NCBI RefSeq assembly: GCF_036967205.1
Contig: NZ_CP146022.1
Coordinates: forward strand, 6,882,001 to 6,946,000
Direction of reading: 5' to 3'
DNA length: 64,000 nucleotides
DNA from: Streptomyces sp. Q6
GTDB taxonomy: Bacteria > Actinomycetota > Actinomycetes > Streptomycetales > Streptomycetaceae
In this document: piece by piece, positions 27,322 to 35,791 of the stretch
Position numbering within the stretch: position 1 is the first letter of the stretch
Layout: the number at the start of each line of letters is the position of its first letter
The notes under the pieces: generated by a model
The model's input: the letters and a program-made list of their open reading frames with translations, nothing else
Database searches by the model: none
What the model was told of the DNA's origin: nothing
Translations under genes and position numbers: made by a program

Positions 27322-28326
27322 TCAGCCCCCGTCGACCTCCTCCATCCGCACCACGCGCCGCCCGGCCCGCGACATCTCGCACGCCTCCGCGACCCGCAGC
27401 GCCCGCAGCGCCTCCCACCCGTCGCACGGGTTCTCCCTGGCCCCGCGGACCACGTCCACGAACGCCTTCAGCTCGGCCTCGTAGGCCGGCGCGAAGCGCT
27501 CCAGGAAGCCCGGCCACGGCTTGTCCGCGGCGGGCGGGCCCTGCGGTTCCGTCGACGCGACCGGCGTACGGTCGTCGAGGCCCACGACCACCGTGTCGCG
27601 CTCGCCGGAGAGTTCCATGCGCACGTCGTACCCCGCGCCGTTGCACCGCGTCGCCGTGGCCGTGGCCAGCGTCCCGTCGTCGAGGGTCAGCACGACCGCC
27701 GCCGTGTCCACGTCCCCGGCCTCCCGGAACATCGCGGGCCCCGCGTCGGACCCGGTCGCGTACACCTCGACGACCTCGCGCCCGGTCACCCACCGCAGGA
27801 TGTCGAAATCGTGCACCAGGCAGTCCCGGTAGAGGCCGCCGGACAGCGGCAGATACGCGGCCGGCGGCGGTGCCGGGTCGGACGTCATCGCCCGCACGGT
27901 GTGCAGGCGCCCGAGCCTGCCCTCCCGTACGGCCTCGCGCGCGGCCGTGTACCCGGCGTCGAAGCGCCGCTGGAACCCGAGCTGGAGGATCGTGCCCGCC
28001 GACTCGACCTCCCGGAGCGCGGCCAGGGTCCCCGGCAGATCGAGCGCGATCGGTTTCTCGCAGAACACGGGCAGCCCGGCCCGCGCCGCCCGCCCGATCA
28101 GCTCGGCGTGCGCGGCGGTGGCGGCCGTGATCACCAGCGCGTCCACGCCCCAGGTGAAGATCTCGTCGACGCTGGGCGCCGCCGTCGCCCCGATCCGGTC
28201 GGCGAGGGCGACGGCCCGCGCGGGCTCGGCGTCGGTGACGACGAGCGAGCCCACCTCCCGGTACCGCTCCAGGACGCCCGCGTGAAAGGTGCCGATGCGG
28301 CCCGTTCCGATGAGTCCGATGCGCAT
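27322..28326 (-). CDS. Gfo/Idh/MocA-family oxidoreductase (inositol 2-dehydrogenase-like)
   Basis: The 334-residue protein has the N-terminal Rossmann loop MRIGLIGTGRIGTFHAGVLERY, the family EKP motif in VFCEKPIALDL with the active-site Lys, and a second-domain HDFDILRWVTGREVVEVYA carrying the substrate-binding Asp and His. It closely resembles bacterial inositol 2-dehydrogenases, but sugars or sugar acids are equally possible. ATG 28326 is used. The palindrome TTTGTCCTGACAAA lies 39 bases upstream and matches sites near the GntR regulator and the binding-protein gene, which ties this enzyme to the ABC sugar uptake genes at 29727-35156. Confidence 0.9.
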   Translation of the reverse strand: MRIGLIGTGRIGTFHAGVLERYREVGSLVVTDAEPARAVALADRIGATAAPSVDEIFTWGVDALVITAATAAHAELIGRAARAGLPVFCEKPIALDLPGTLAALREVESAGTILQLGFQRRFDAGYTAAREAVREGRLGRLHTVRAMTSDPAPPPAAYLPLSGGLYRDCLVHDFDILRWVTGREVVEVYATGSDAGPAMFREAGDVDTAAVVLTLDDGTLATATATRCNGAGYDVRMELSGERDTVVVGLDDRTPVASTEPQGPPAADKPWPGFLERFAPAYEAELKAFVDVVRGARENPCDGWEALRALRVAEACEMSRAGRRVVRMEEVDGG

Positions 28327-28364
28327 GGTCCCAACGTGCCGTCCCGTACAGATACTGTCAATCC

Positions 28365-28378
28365 TTTGTCCTGACAAA
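28365..28378. promoter_or_regulatory. Palindrome TTTGTCCTGACAAA, candidate GntR operator
   Basis: This perfect 14-base palindrome (2-base centre) lies in the oxidoreductase promoter. Its core TGTCCTGACA recurs as TGTCCGGACA at 28724 and TGTTCTGACA at 29637, which defines a likely regulon of the HutC-type regulator. Confidence 0.7.
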
Positions 28379-28723
28379 TACGCGAGTGCGTGGTGCCGAG
28401 CTCACGCCCTGTCGAGCCGCGGTACCTCCACCCCGTACGGGTCCCACGTCACCGCCTCCACCGCCGTGCCGTCGCGCGCTCGGCCGCCGGCCCTCGGCGA
28501 CGAGCGGCTCGACCGGCAGCTCGCGGGCGCACCGGCTGACCAGTCACACCCACCGGTGCCCGGCCGGATGCGCCACGAGGTCCACCGCGACCCGCGGGTC
28601 CGCCACGGTCACCCCGGCCGGGTTCACCAGCCCGTTCCGGCGCACCGGTCGTCCTCCATCCGGTACGTGCGGGCCGAGACCGTCGCACGGCCGGGCCGTG
28701 TCCGCATCCAGGAGCGATTGATG
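28379..28723. other. Intergenic region with a possible gene remnant on the minus strand
   Basis: No intact gene is seen in these 345 bases. On the minus strand, pieces such as LVNPAGVTVADPRVAVDLVAHPAG and, in another frame near 28400-28450, AVTWDPYGVEVPRLD look protein-like but are separated by stops and frame changes. This would fit a decayed gene that once ended near 28405. It could also be chance coding character of high-GC DNA. Confidence 0.3.
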
Positions 28724-28733
28724 TGTCCGGACA
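28724..28733. promoter_or_regulatory. Palindrome TGTCCGGACA at the GntR regulator start
   Basis: This perfect 10-base palindrome ends one base before ATG 28734. Binding here would block the regulator's own expression. It is one of three related sites. Confidence 0.65.
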
Positions 28734-29549
28734 ATGGAACGTCAGGACTATCCGTCAACCACGCCTGCCGATACCCTCGCCCCCGTGGCCAAACCCGTAG
28801 CCGACCCGACCGTCCGGCTGGAACTCGGAGTCGACCGCAGCAGCCCCGTCCCGCTCTACTTCCAGCTCGCGCGGCAGCTGGAGGCGGCGATCGAGCGCGG
28901 CGCCCTGACGCCCGGCAGCCTGCTCGGCAACGAGATCGAGCTGGCGGCCCGCCTCGGTCTGTCCCGGCCCACCGTCCGCCAGGCCATCCAATCCCTCGTC
29001 GACAAGGGCCTGCTCGTCCGGCGCCGGGGCGTCGGCACCCAGGTCGTGCGCAGCCAGGTCAGGCGCCCGCTCGAACTGAGCAGTCTCTACGACGACCTGG
29101 AAGCGGCGGGTCAGCGCCCTGCGACCCGCGTCCTCGCCAACACCCTGGTGCCCGCCTCGGCGGAGGCCGCCGCCGCGCTCGGTATCGCCGAGGGGCAGGA
29201 GGTGCACCGTGTCGAGCGGCTGCGCCTGGCCCACGGCGAACCGGTCGCGTACCTGTGCAACCACCTGCCGGTCGGCCTGATCGCCCTGGAGGACGAGCGC
29301 CTGGAGGCCACCGGCCTGTACCGCCTGATGCGCTCCGCCGGCATCACCCTGCACAGCGCCCACCAGTCCATCGACGCTCGTGCCGCCACCGCCGCGGAGG
29401 CCGAGCGGCTCGGCGAACCCGGGGCGACGGCGCTGTTGACCATGCGGCGCACGACGTTCGACGACAGGGGCCGCGCGGTCGAGTTCGGCTCCCACGCCTA
29501 CCGCGCGTCCCGCTACTCCTTCGAGTTCCACCTTCTCGTACGGTCCTAG
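28734..29549 (+). CDS. GntR-family (HutC subfamily) transcriptional regulator
   Basis: The 271-residue protein has a GntR winged helix (VPLYFQLARQLEAAIERGALTPGSLLGNEIELAARLGLSRPTVRQAIQSLVDKGLLVRRRGVGTQVV; about residues 40-105) and a UTRA ligand domain (residues about 120-265, ending YRASRYSFEFHLLVRS). UTRA domains bind sugars or sugar phosphates. The start is uncertain: ATG 28734 directly follows a likely operator, while GTG 28785 is a later option; neither has a clear ribosome site. It probably controls the oxidoreductase, itself and the ABC transporter through TGTCC(T/G)GACA-type sites. Confidence 0.9.
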   Translation: MERQDYPSTTPADTLAPVAKPVADPTVRLELGVDRSSPVPLYFQLARQLEAAIERGALTPGSLLGNEIELAARLGLSRPTVRQAIQSLVDKGLLVRRRGVGTQVVRSQVRRPLELSSLYDDLEAAGQRPATRVLANTLVPASAEAAAALGIAEGQEVHRVERLRLAHGEPVAYLCNHLPVGLIALEDERLEATGLYRLMRSAGITLHSAHQSIDARAATAAEAERLGEPGATALLTMRRTTFDDRGRAVEFGSHAYRASRYSFEFHLLVRS

Positions 29550-29627
29550 CCGCCCGTCACGGTCCTAGCCGCCCGTCACGGTCCTGGCCGCCCGTGCTCG
29601 TCGTGCTCGTCGTGTTCATTGTGTTCG
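29541..29627. repeat. Three 19-bp tandem repeats followed by 9-bp repeats
   Basis: CGGTCCTAGCCGCCCGTCA starts at 29541, 29560 and (with changes) 29579; the regulator's TAG stop lies in the first copy. From about 29596 a 9-base unit (TGCTCGTCG and variants) follows four times. No function is apparent. Confidence 0.8.
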
Positions 29628-29636
29628 TCGTCCGAA

Positions 29637-29682
29637 TGTTCTGACAAAGTCATTGACGTTGCCGTGGGACCCCCGCTACAAA
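29637..29682 (+). promoter_or_regulatory. Operator and promoter in front of the first substrate-binding protein
   Basis: TGTTCTGACA (29637-29646) is a one-base variant of the GntR-type palindrome and lies immediately upstream of a likely promoter: TTGACG (29653-29658), 18-base spacer, TACAAA (29677-29682). The regulator would therefore act on polymerase binding. Confidence 0.6.
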
Positions 29683-29726
29683 CACCTCCAGCCGCACCGG
29701 GCGGCCGGAGGAGAGGTGGCTCGACC

Positions 29727-30728
29727 ATGCTCACGACGCGAACAGCCCGTACGGCCGCGGCCCTCGTCGCGGTGATCGCCCTCGCCGCCGGATGCAGCGG
29801 ATCGGGCGGCAAGGATTCCGAGGACAAGCCGGACGGGAGCGCCACCGGCGGCAAGGCCGTCGGCACGCCGCGTATGAAGATCGCGATGGTCACGCACTCC
29901 GGCGAGGGCGACACCTTCTGGGACATCGTGCAGAACGGCGCCGAACAGGCGGCCGCCAAGGACAACGTGCAGTTCCTCTACTCCAACGACAAGGAGGCGA
30001 AGGGGCAGGCCGAGCTCGTCCAGGCCGCGATCGACAAGAAGGTCGACGGGATCATCGTCACGCTCGCGAAGCCGCAGGCCATGGAGGCGGTCCTCGCGAA
30101 GGCGACGGCCGCGGGCATTCCGGTCGTGTCGATCAACTCGGGCTCCGAGTTCTCGGCGAAGTTCGGCGCCCTCAGCCACATAGGCCAGGAGGAGTCGGTG
30201 GCCGGCGAGGCGGTCGGCACCGAGCTGGCGAAGCAGGGCAGGAAGAAGGTCCTCTGCGTCATCCACGAGCAGGGCAACGTCTCGCTGGAGCAGCGCTGTG
30301 CCGGTGTGAAGAAGACCTTCAAGGGCTCCGTCGAGAACCTCAACGTGGACGGCACCAACGCCCCGAGCTCCCAGTCCTCCATCGAGGCCAAGCTCCAGGC
30401 CGACAAGTCCATCGACGCGATCGTCGCGCTCGGCGCCCCCATCGCGGCGCTCGCCGTCAAGGCGAAGGACGACGCGGGCAGCAAGGCGGACATCGCCACG
30501 TTCGACCTGAACGCCGAGGTCGTACGCCGCCTCAAGGCCAAGGAGGTCTCGTTCGCCGTGGACCAGCAGCCCTATCTCCAGGGCTATCTGGCCGTCGACG
30601 AACTCTGGCTCTACAAGACGAACGCCAACGTCCTCGGCGGCGGAAAGCCCGTCTTCACCGGCCCCGCGCTCGTCACAGAGAAGGACGTGCCGAAGCTGGA
30701 GAAGTACACCGCGCGCGGCACCCGGTGA
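29727..30728 (+). CDS. Sugar ABC transporter substrate-binding lipoprotein (first copy)
   Basis: The 333-residue protein has a lipoprotein signal peptide (LTTRTARTAAALVAVIALAAGC; lipobox LAAGC, about residues 16-20) and a periplasmic-binding-protein type I domain of the ribose/xylose class ([84 protein letters not shown]). It captures a sugar or polyol outside the membrane. ATG 29727 has GGAGGAGAGG upstream. A second, clearly related binding protein follows at 30869. The two share motif order and many identical stretches, including [13 protein letters not shown], so they are tandem duplicates. Confidence 0.92.
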   Translation: MLTTRTARTAAALVAVIALAAGCSGSGGKDSEDKPDGSATGGKAVGTPRMKIAMVTHSGEGDTFWDIVQNGAEQAAAKDNVQFLYSNDKEAKGQAELVQAAIDKKVDGIIVTLAKPQAMEAVLAKATAAGIPVVSINSGSEFSAKFGALSHIGQEESVAGEAVGTELAKQGRKKVLCVIHEQGNVSLEQRCAGVKKTFKGSVENLNVDGTNAPSSQSSIEAKLQADKSIDAIVALGAPIAALAVKAKDDAGSKADIATFDLNAEVVRRLKAKEVSFAVDQQPYLQGYLAVDELWLYKTNANVLGGGKPVFTGPALVTEKDVPKLEKYTARGTR

Positions 30729-30767
30729 ATGGATGCATGATCCCCGTGACCCATACTTGTGCGTTTG

Positions 30768-30805
30768 GGACCGCAAACTGGTCCCCAAGGACCAGTAAAT
30801 GGTCC
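30768..30805. promoter_or_regulatory. Tandem GGACC-N7-GGTCC palindromes before the second binding protein
   Basis: GGACCGCAAACTGGTCC (30768-30784) and GGACCAGTAAATGGTCC (30789-30805) are two 17-base palindromic units with a 21-base period in the 140-base gap between the two binding-protein genes. No similar pair was seen before the first copy. A transcription-factor site is likely; an RNA hairpin (CTGGTCC/GGACCAG) is also possible. Confidence 0.7.
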
Positions 30806-30868
30806 ACCGGGTCCGGCCCACCGCCGGCCCCGGTGTACGACGCAGCAGACCAAGAAGGGCACGGCCTC

Positions 30869-31873
30869 GTGGCACGGTTTCGGACCTGGGTGAGCATCGC
30901 CGTAGCGGGGGCCCTCGGCCTCACGCTCGCCGGGTGCAGCAGCACCGGCGGCAAGCGGGCGGAGGATGCCAGGAAGGCCCAGCAGGCCCAGGGCAAGGCG
31001 GCAGTGGACACACCCCGCTGGACCATCGCGATGATCACCCACTCGGGTGATGGCGACACCTTCTGGGACATCGTCCAGAGCGGCGCCGAGCAGGCGGCGG
31101 TCAAGGACAACATCAACTTCCTGTACTCGCACAACGACGAGGCCCAGCAGCAGGCCCAGCTGGTCGACGCGGCCGTCGACAAGAAGGTCGACGGCATCAT
31201 CGTCACGCTGGCCAAGCCCGACGCGATGAAGGCGGCCGTGGCCCGCGCCGAGAAGGCGGGCATCCCCGTCATCACCGTGAACTCGGGCTCCGCGGAGTCC
31301 AAGCGGTTCGGCGCGCTCACCCACATCGGCCAGGACGAGACCATCGCCGGTGAAGCCGTCGGCGAGGAGCTCGACAAGCGCGGCAAGAAGAAGGCCCTGT
31401 GCGTCCTGCACGAGCAGGGCAACGTCGGCCACGAGCAGCGCTGCGCCGGAGCGAAGTCGAAGTTCGACGGCCGGATGACGAACCTCTACGTCGAGGGCAC
31501 CAACATGCCCGACGTGCAGTCCGCGATCGAGGCCAAGCTCCAGTCCGACCCGTCCATCGACTCGGTCGTCACGCTCGGCGCGCCGTTCGCCGCCACCGCC
31601 GTGAAGGCCAAGGAGGACGCGGGCAGCAAGGCCGAGATCGAGACCTTCGACCTGAACGAGAAGGTCGCCCAGGGCCTCCAGGACGGCAGCCTCGGCTTCG
31701 CCGTCGACCAGCAGCCGTACCTCCAGGGCTACGAGGCCGTGGACCTGCTGTGGCTGTACAAGTACAACGCCAATGTGCTCGGCGGCGGCAAGCCGGTCCT
31801 CACCGGACCGCAGATCGTCACCAAGGATCAGGCCGCCGAGCTGGAGGAATACGCGAAGCGGGGGACACGATGA
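30869..31873 (+). CDS. Sugar ABC transporter substrate-binding lipoprotein (second copy)
   Basis: The 334-residue paralogue of the preceding gene begins at GTG 30869 with a signal peptide and lipobox LAGC ([19 protein letters not shown]). The mature part repeats the same fold and key stretches ([72 protein letters not shown]). Its TGA overlaps the permease ATG by four bases, so this copy, not the first, is coupled to the transporter. Separate palindromic control in front of it suggests the two copies respond to different signals or bind different ligands. Confidence 0.92.
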   Translation: MARFRTWVSIAVAGALGLTLAGCSSTGGKRAEDARKAQQAQGKAAVDTPRWTIAMITHSGDGDTFWDIVQSGAEQAAVKDNINFLYSHNDEAQQQAQLVDAAVDKKVDGIIVTLAKPDAMKAAVARAEKAGIPVITVNSGSAESKRFGALTHIGQDETIAGEAVGEELDKRGKKKALCVLHEQGNVGHEQRCAGAKSKFDGRMTNLYVEGTNMPDVQSAIEAKLQSDPSIDSVVTLGAPFAATAVKAKEDAGSKAEIETFDLNEKVAQGLQDGSLGFAVDQQPYLQGYEAVDLLWLYKYNANVLGGGKPVLTGPQIVTKDQAAELEEYAKRGTR

Positions 31874-32925
31874 CCACGACCGTTCCCGAGAAGCAGCCCG
31901 AGCCGCAGCTCGACGAACGGCTCCTGAGAACCTCGCCCTGGAAGAAGCTGATGGGCCGCCCCGAGCTCGGCTCGGTGGTCGGCGCGATCGCCGTCTTCAT
32001 CTTCTTCTCGGTCGTCGCGGACAGCTTCCTGCGGCCCGCGAGCCTGGCCACCGTCCTGTACGCGGCCTCGACCCTCGGCATCATGGCCGTCCCGGTCGCG
32101 ATGCTGATGATCGGCGGCGAGTTCGACCTGTCGGCGGGCGTCCTCGTCACGTCGTCGGCGCTGATCTCGTCGATGTTCAGCTACCAGATGACGGCGAACA
32201 CCTGGGTCGGAGTGGGCGTCTCGCTCCTGGTCACCCTGGCCATCGGCGCCTTCAACGGCGTGATGCTGACCCGCACCAAACTTCCCAGCTTCATCATCAC
32301 GCTCGGCACCTTCCTGATGCTGACCGGCATGAACCTGGGCTTCACCAAGCTCATCAGCGGCACGGTGTCGACGAAGTCGATCGCCGACATGGAGGGCTTC
32401 TCCTCCGCCAAGGACGTCTTCGCCTCGACGATCACCATCGGCGGCGTCGACTTCAAGATCACCATCCTGTGGTGGCTCGCCCTGATCCTGGTCGCGACAT
32501 GGATCCTGCTGCGCACCCGCGCCGGAAACTGGATCTTCGCCGTCGGCGGCGACGTGGACGCGGCCCGCGCGGTCGGCGTCCCGGTCAACAAGACCAAGAT
32601 CGGCCTCTACATGGGCGTCGCGTTCGGCGCCTGGATCTCCGGCCAGCACCTGCTCTTCAGCTACGACGTCGTGCAGTCCGGCGAGGGCGTCGGCAACGAG
32701 CTGATCTACATCGTCGCGGCGGTCATCGGCGGCTGCCTGATCACCGGCGGCTACGGCTCCGCGGTCGGCGCGGCCATCGGTGCCCTGATCTTCGGCATGA
32801 CGAGCAAGGGCATCGTGTTCGCCGAGTGGAACTCGGACTGGTTCAAGTTCTTCCTCGGAGCGATGCTGCTCCTCGCGACCCTGCTCAACGCGTGGGTCCG
32901 CAAGCGCGCGGAGGCGATCAAGTGA
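31870..32925 (+). CDS. Sugar ABC transporter permease (ribose/xylose class)
   Basis: The 351-residue membrane protein has about ten helices and the class signatures [43 protein letters not shown] and the coupling segment [25 protein letters not shown], as in RbsC/XylH-type permeases. It forms the channel, probably as a homodimer, with the binding lipoproteins and the ATPase encoded next. Start and stop both overlap neighbours (ATGA with 30869-31873, GTGA with 32922-33743), indicating tight translational coupling. Confidence 0.93.
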   Translation: MTTTVPEKQPEPQLDERLLRTSPWKKLMGRPELGSVVGAIAVFIFFSVVADSFLRPASLATVLYAASTLGIMAVPVAMLMIGGEFDLSAGVLVTSSALISSMFSYQMTANTWVGVGVSLLVTLAIGAFNGVMLTRTKLPSFIITLGTFLMLTGMNLGFTKLISGTVSTKSIADMEGFSSAKDVFASTITIGGVDFKITILWWLALILVATWILLRTRAGNWIFAVGGDVDAARAVGVPVNKTKIGLYMGVAFGAWISGQHLLFSYDVVQSGEGVGNELIYIVAAVIGGCLITGGYGSAVGAAIGALIFGMTSKGIVFAEWNSDWFKFFLGAMLLLATLLNAWVRKRAEAIK

Positions 32926-33743
32926 CGACCCCCTTGGTGGAGCTGGCCTCGGTCAGCAAGTACTACGGCAACATCCGCGCTCTCGAGGACGTCTCGATCG
33001 AGGTCCACGCGGGCGAGATCACCTGCGTCCTCGGCGACAACGGCGCCGGCAAGTCGACCCTCATCAAGATCATCGCGGGTCTGCACCAGCACGACGCGGG
33101 CACCTTCTCGATCGAGGGCGAGGAGATGCGCCTCTCCAACCCCCGCGACGCCCTCAACCGCGGCATCGCCACGGTCTACCAGGACCTCGCCGTCGTCCCG
33201 CTGATGCCGGTCTGGCGCAACTTCTTCCTCGGCTCCGAGCCGACGAAGGGCACCGGCCCCTTCAAGCGCATGGACGTCGAGCTCATGCGCCGCACGACGC
33301 ACGAGGAACTGGCCCGCATGGGCATCGACCTGCGCGACGTCGACCAGCCCATCGGCACGCTCTCCGGCGGCGAGCGCCAGTGCGTGGCCATCGCCCGCGC
33401 CGTCTACTTCGGCGCGAAGGTCCTCGTCCTCGACGAGCCGACGGCGGCACTCGGCGTCAAGCAGTCCGGCGTCGTCCTCAAGTACGTCGCGGCGGCGCGG
33501 GACGCGGGCCTCGGCGTGGTCCTCATCACTCACAACCCGCACCACGCGTACCTGGTGGGCGACCGTTTCGTCCTCCTCAAGCGCGGCGCGATGTTCGGCA
33601 GCCACACGCGGGACGGGATCTCGCTGGACGAGCTGACCCGGCAGATGGCCGGTGGCAGCGAGCTCGACGACCTCCGCCACGAACTGGAGCGCGCCCCGGT
33701 CCCCACGCACCTTGGGGGCCACCCGACGGACGCCCCCAAGTAG
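32922..33743 (+). CDS. Sugar ABC transporter ATP-binding protein, single-domain
   Basis: The 273-residue ATPase has Walker [19 protein letters not shown], the Q-loop [20 protein letters not shown], the signature [19 protein letters not shown], Walker [16 protein letters not shown] and the switch His in LITHNPHHA. Unlike RbsA or XylG it has one nucleotide-binding domain, so it must dimerise; this is the FrcA-like arrangement. GTG 32922 overlaps the permease stop. A 155-bp dispersed hairpin element follows and may terminate the operon before the ROK kinase. Confidence 0.93.
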   Translation: MTTPLVELASVSKYYGNIRALEDVSIEVHAGEITCVLGDNGAGKSTLIKIIAGLHQHDAGTFSIEGEEMRLSNPRDALNRGIATVYQDLAVVPLMPVWRNFFLGSEPTKGTGPFKRMDVELMRRTTHEELARMGIDLRDVDQPIGTLSGGERQCVAIARAVYFGAKVLVLDEPTAALGVKQSGVVLKYVAAARDAGLGVVLITHNPHHAYLVGDRFVLLKRGAMFGSHTRDGISLDELTRQMAGGSELDDLRHELERAPVPTHLGGHPTDAPK

Positions 33744-33760
33744 GCGGATGCGGCCGTTCC

Positions 33761-33915
33761 CGCGGCTGCGGTGCCGTCGTGGCCGCTCGCGCGGTTCCCC
33801 GCGCCCCTGAAGGCTGAGCGGCTTCGCCGCTCAGCCTTCATCGACGAGATGCCGCACCACAGGTGCGCATCTCAGGGGCGCGGGGAACCGCGCGATCAGC
33901 CCCCACTCACCCGCA
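33761..33915. repeat. 155-bp dispersed repeat with nested hairpins (copy A)
   Basis: The outer arms GCGCGGTTCCCCGCGCCCCT (from 33789) and its complement (ending 33893) extend to a perfect 22-bp inverted repeat, 33789-33810 with 33872-33893. Inside is a second perfect 13-bp hairpin, AAGGCTGAGCGGC (33810-33822) with GCCGCTCAGCCTT (33826-33838). An equally long copy lies at 58327-58481. The remaining bases to 34004 hold no gene. Confidence 0.85.
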
Positions 33916-34004
33916 CCCGCACACCGGACCCCGCTCCCCGGGAGCCCCGCCGCACAGGAAACCCGGCATGCGGCGGAGCCGCCGCGTGAGGCAGAATCGC
34001 CGCA

Positions 34005-35156
34005 ATGAGCACCTACCGCGACCTAGCCCACCGTGGCAGCGCCCGAGCCACGGTCCTGCGGACCGTCGGCACCCGGGAGCGCCGCTCGCACCTGACGGCC
34101 CCCCGCGTCCCCACCGTCGGGATCGACATCGGCGGCACCAAGGTGATGGCGGGTGTCGTCGACGCGGACGGCGTCATCCTGGAGACCCTGCGCACGGAGA
34201 CGCCGGACAAGTCCAAGAGTCCGAAGGTCGTCGAGGACACCATCACGGAACTGGTGCTCGACCTCTCCGACCGCCACGACGTGCACGCCGTCGGCATCGG
34301 CGCGGCCGGCTGGGTCGACGCGGACCGCAACCGCGTCCTGTTCGCCCCGCACCTCTCCTGGCGCAACGAGCCGCTGCGCGACCGCCTCGCGGGCCGGCTC
34401 TCCGTCCCCGTCCTCGTCGACAACGACGCGAACACCGCCGCCTGGGCGGAGTGGCGCTTCGGCGCGGGCCGCGGCGAGGACCACCTGGTCATGATCACGC
34501 TCGGCACCGGCATCGGCGGCGCGATCCTGGAGGACGGCCAGGTCAAGCGCGGGAAGTTCGGCGTCGCGGGCGAGTTCGGCCACATGCAGGTCGTGCCCGG
34601 CGGACACCGCTGCCCGTGCGGCAACCGCGGCTGCTGGGAGCAGTACAGCTCCGGCAACGCCCTGGTCCGCGAGGCCCGCGAACTCGCCGCCGCCGACTCC
34701 CCGGTCGCGTACAACATCATCGAGCGGGTCAAGGGCAACATCCCCGACATCACCGGGCCCCTCATCACCGAGCTGGCCCGCGAGGGCGACGCCATGTGCG
34801 TCGAACTGCTCCAGGACATCGGCCAGTGGCTCGGTGTCGGCATCGCGAACCTCGCCGCCGCCCTCGACCCGTCCTGCTTCGTCATCGGCGGGGGCGTGAG
34901 CGCCGCCGACGACCTGCTCATCGGCCCCGCCCGTGACGCCTTCAAGCGCCACCTCACCGGCCGCGGCTACCGCCCCGAGGCCCGGATCGCCCGCGCCCAG
35001 CTCGGCCCCGAGGCCGGCATGGTCGGCGCGGCGGACCTGGCCCGGCTGGTCGCCCGCCGCTTCCGTCGTGCCAAGCGCCGCCGGGTGGAGCGCTACGAGC
35101 GGTACGAGCGCTACGCGCGCACCCTCGGCGGCGCCGACAGCGGCCGCGAGCAGTGA
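34005..35156 (+). CDS. ROK-family sugar kinase (glucokinase-like)
   Basis: The 383-residue kinase has the ROK phosphate loop VGIDIGGTKVMAGVVD (about residue 38), sugar-binding residues in VDNDANTAAWAEWRFG with the catalytic Asp, GTGIGGAILEDG, EFGHMQVVPGGHRCPCGNRGCWEQYSSG (Glu, His and the Cys zinc motif) and VIGGGVSAA. It lacks the DNA-binding domain of ROK repressors, so it is an enzyme phosphorylating the sugar brought in by the upstream transporter. Its C-terminus is a basic extension with ERYERYERYAR repeats. ATG 34005 lacks a strong ribosome site. Its stop overlaps a possible GTG of the next gene. Confidence 0.9.
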   Translation: MSTYRDLAHRGSARATVLRTVGTRERRSHLTAPRVPTVGIDIGGTKVMAGVVDADGVILETLRTETPDKSKSPKVVEDTITELVLDLSDRHDVHAVGIGAAGWVDADRNRVLFAPHLSWRNEPLRDRLAGRLSVPVLVDNDANTAAWAEWRFGAGRGEDHLVMITLGTGIGGAILEDGQVKRGKFGVAGEFGHMQVVPGGHRCPCGNRGCWEQYSSGNALVREARELAAADSPVAYNIIERVKGNIPDITGPLITELAREGDAMCVELLQDIGQWLGVGIANLAAALDPSCFVIGGGVSAADDLLIGPARDAFKRHLTGRGYRPEARIARAQLGPEAGMVGAADLARLVARRFRRAKRRRVERYERYERYARTLGGADSGREQ

Positions 35157-35170
35157 CAGGAAGACCCGCC

Positions 35171-35764
35171 ATGATGCTGCCCCGCCAGCCCTCGTCCCCG
35201 GACGCCTCCGAGGCCCCGGGCCGCGGCGCGCGACCGGCCGAGGACCGCGGCCGCATGATCCGCCGCCGCGCCCTCACGCTCCTGACCATCGTGCTGCTCA
35301 TCGGTATCCCCGCCGGCTACCTGGTGATCTCCGCGAACCAGAGCCGCGACAGCGGCAAGGACAAGGAAGCCAAGTACTCGGCGACCGGCCTCACCATCGG
35401 CTGGCCGTCCAAGGTGCAGCGCCGCCTCTACCAGATCCCGATCCCGGCGGGTTCGCGCAGCGTCGCGTACTACGAGACGAACAACTACAAGGTCAGCCGC
35501 CTGTACGCGCAGTTCGTCACCAGCAACAAGGGCCTGGGCACGTTCCTGAAGAACATCGACCGCACCGCGTCCGACCTCAAGAAGAACGACCTCGCGATCA
35601 GCGACCGCGACCAGCAGGTCGCGGGCTGGAACTTCACCGGCCCCGGCCCCTGGTACGGCCTCACCCACGGCCAGCAGGACCCGTCCCCCACCCAGACGGT
35701 CGTGGTGAACCGCTCGAACCCCGACCACCCCATGGTCTACGTGGTCTCCACGACCCACCCCTGA
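35171..35764 (+). CDS. Membrane-anchored extracytoplasmic hypothetical protein
   Basis: The 197-residue protein has a disordered, charged N-terminus of about 30 residues, one membrane helix (RALTLLTIVLLIGIPAGYLVI) and an extracellular domain rich in polar beta segments (YSATGLTIGWPSKVQRRLYQIPIPAGSRSVAYYETNNYKVSRLYAQFVT). ATG 35171 is chosen for the AGGAAG eight bases upstream; GTG 35153 overlapping the kinase stop is an alternative. Its position 14 bases behind the sugar kinase suggests the same operon. I do not recognise the family. Confidence 0.75.
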   Translation: MMLPRQPSSPDASEAPGRGARPAEDRGRMIRRRALTLLTIVLLIGIPAGYLVISANQSRDSGKDKEAKYSATGLTIGWPSKVQRRLYQIPIPAGSRSVAYYETNNYKVSRLYAQFVTSNKGLGTFLKNIDRTASDLKKNDLAISDRDQQVAGWNFTGPGPWYGLTHGQQDPSPTQTVVVNRSNPDHPMVYVVSTTHP

Positions 35765-35791
35765 CCGCCGACCGGGCCCTATCATCCGGTC

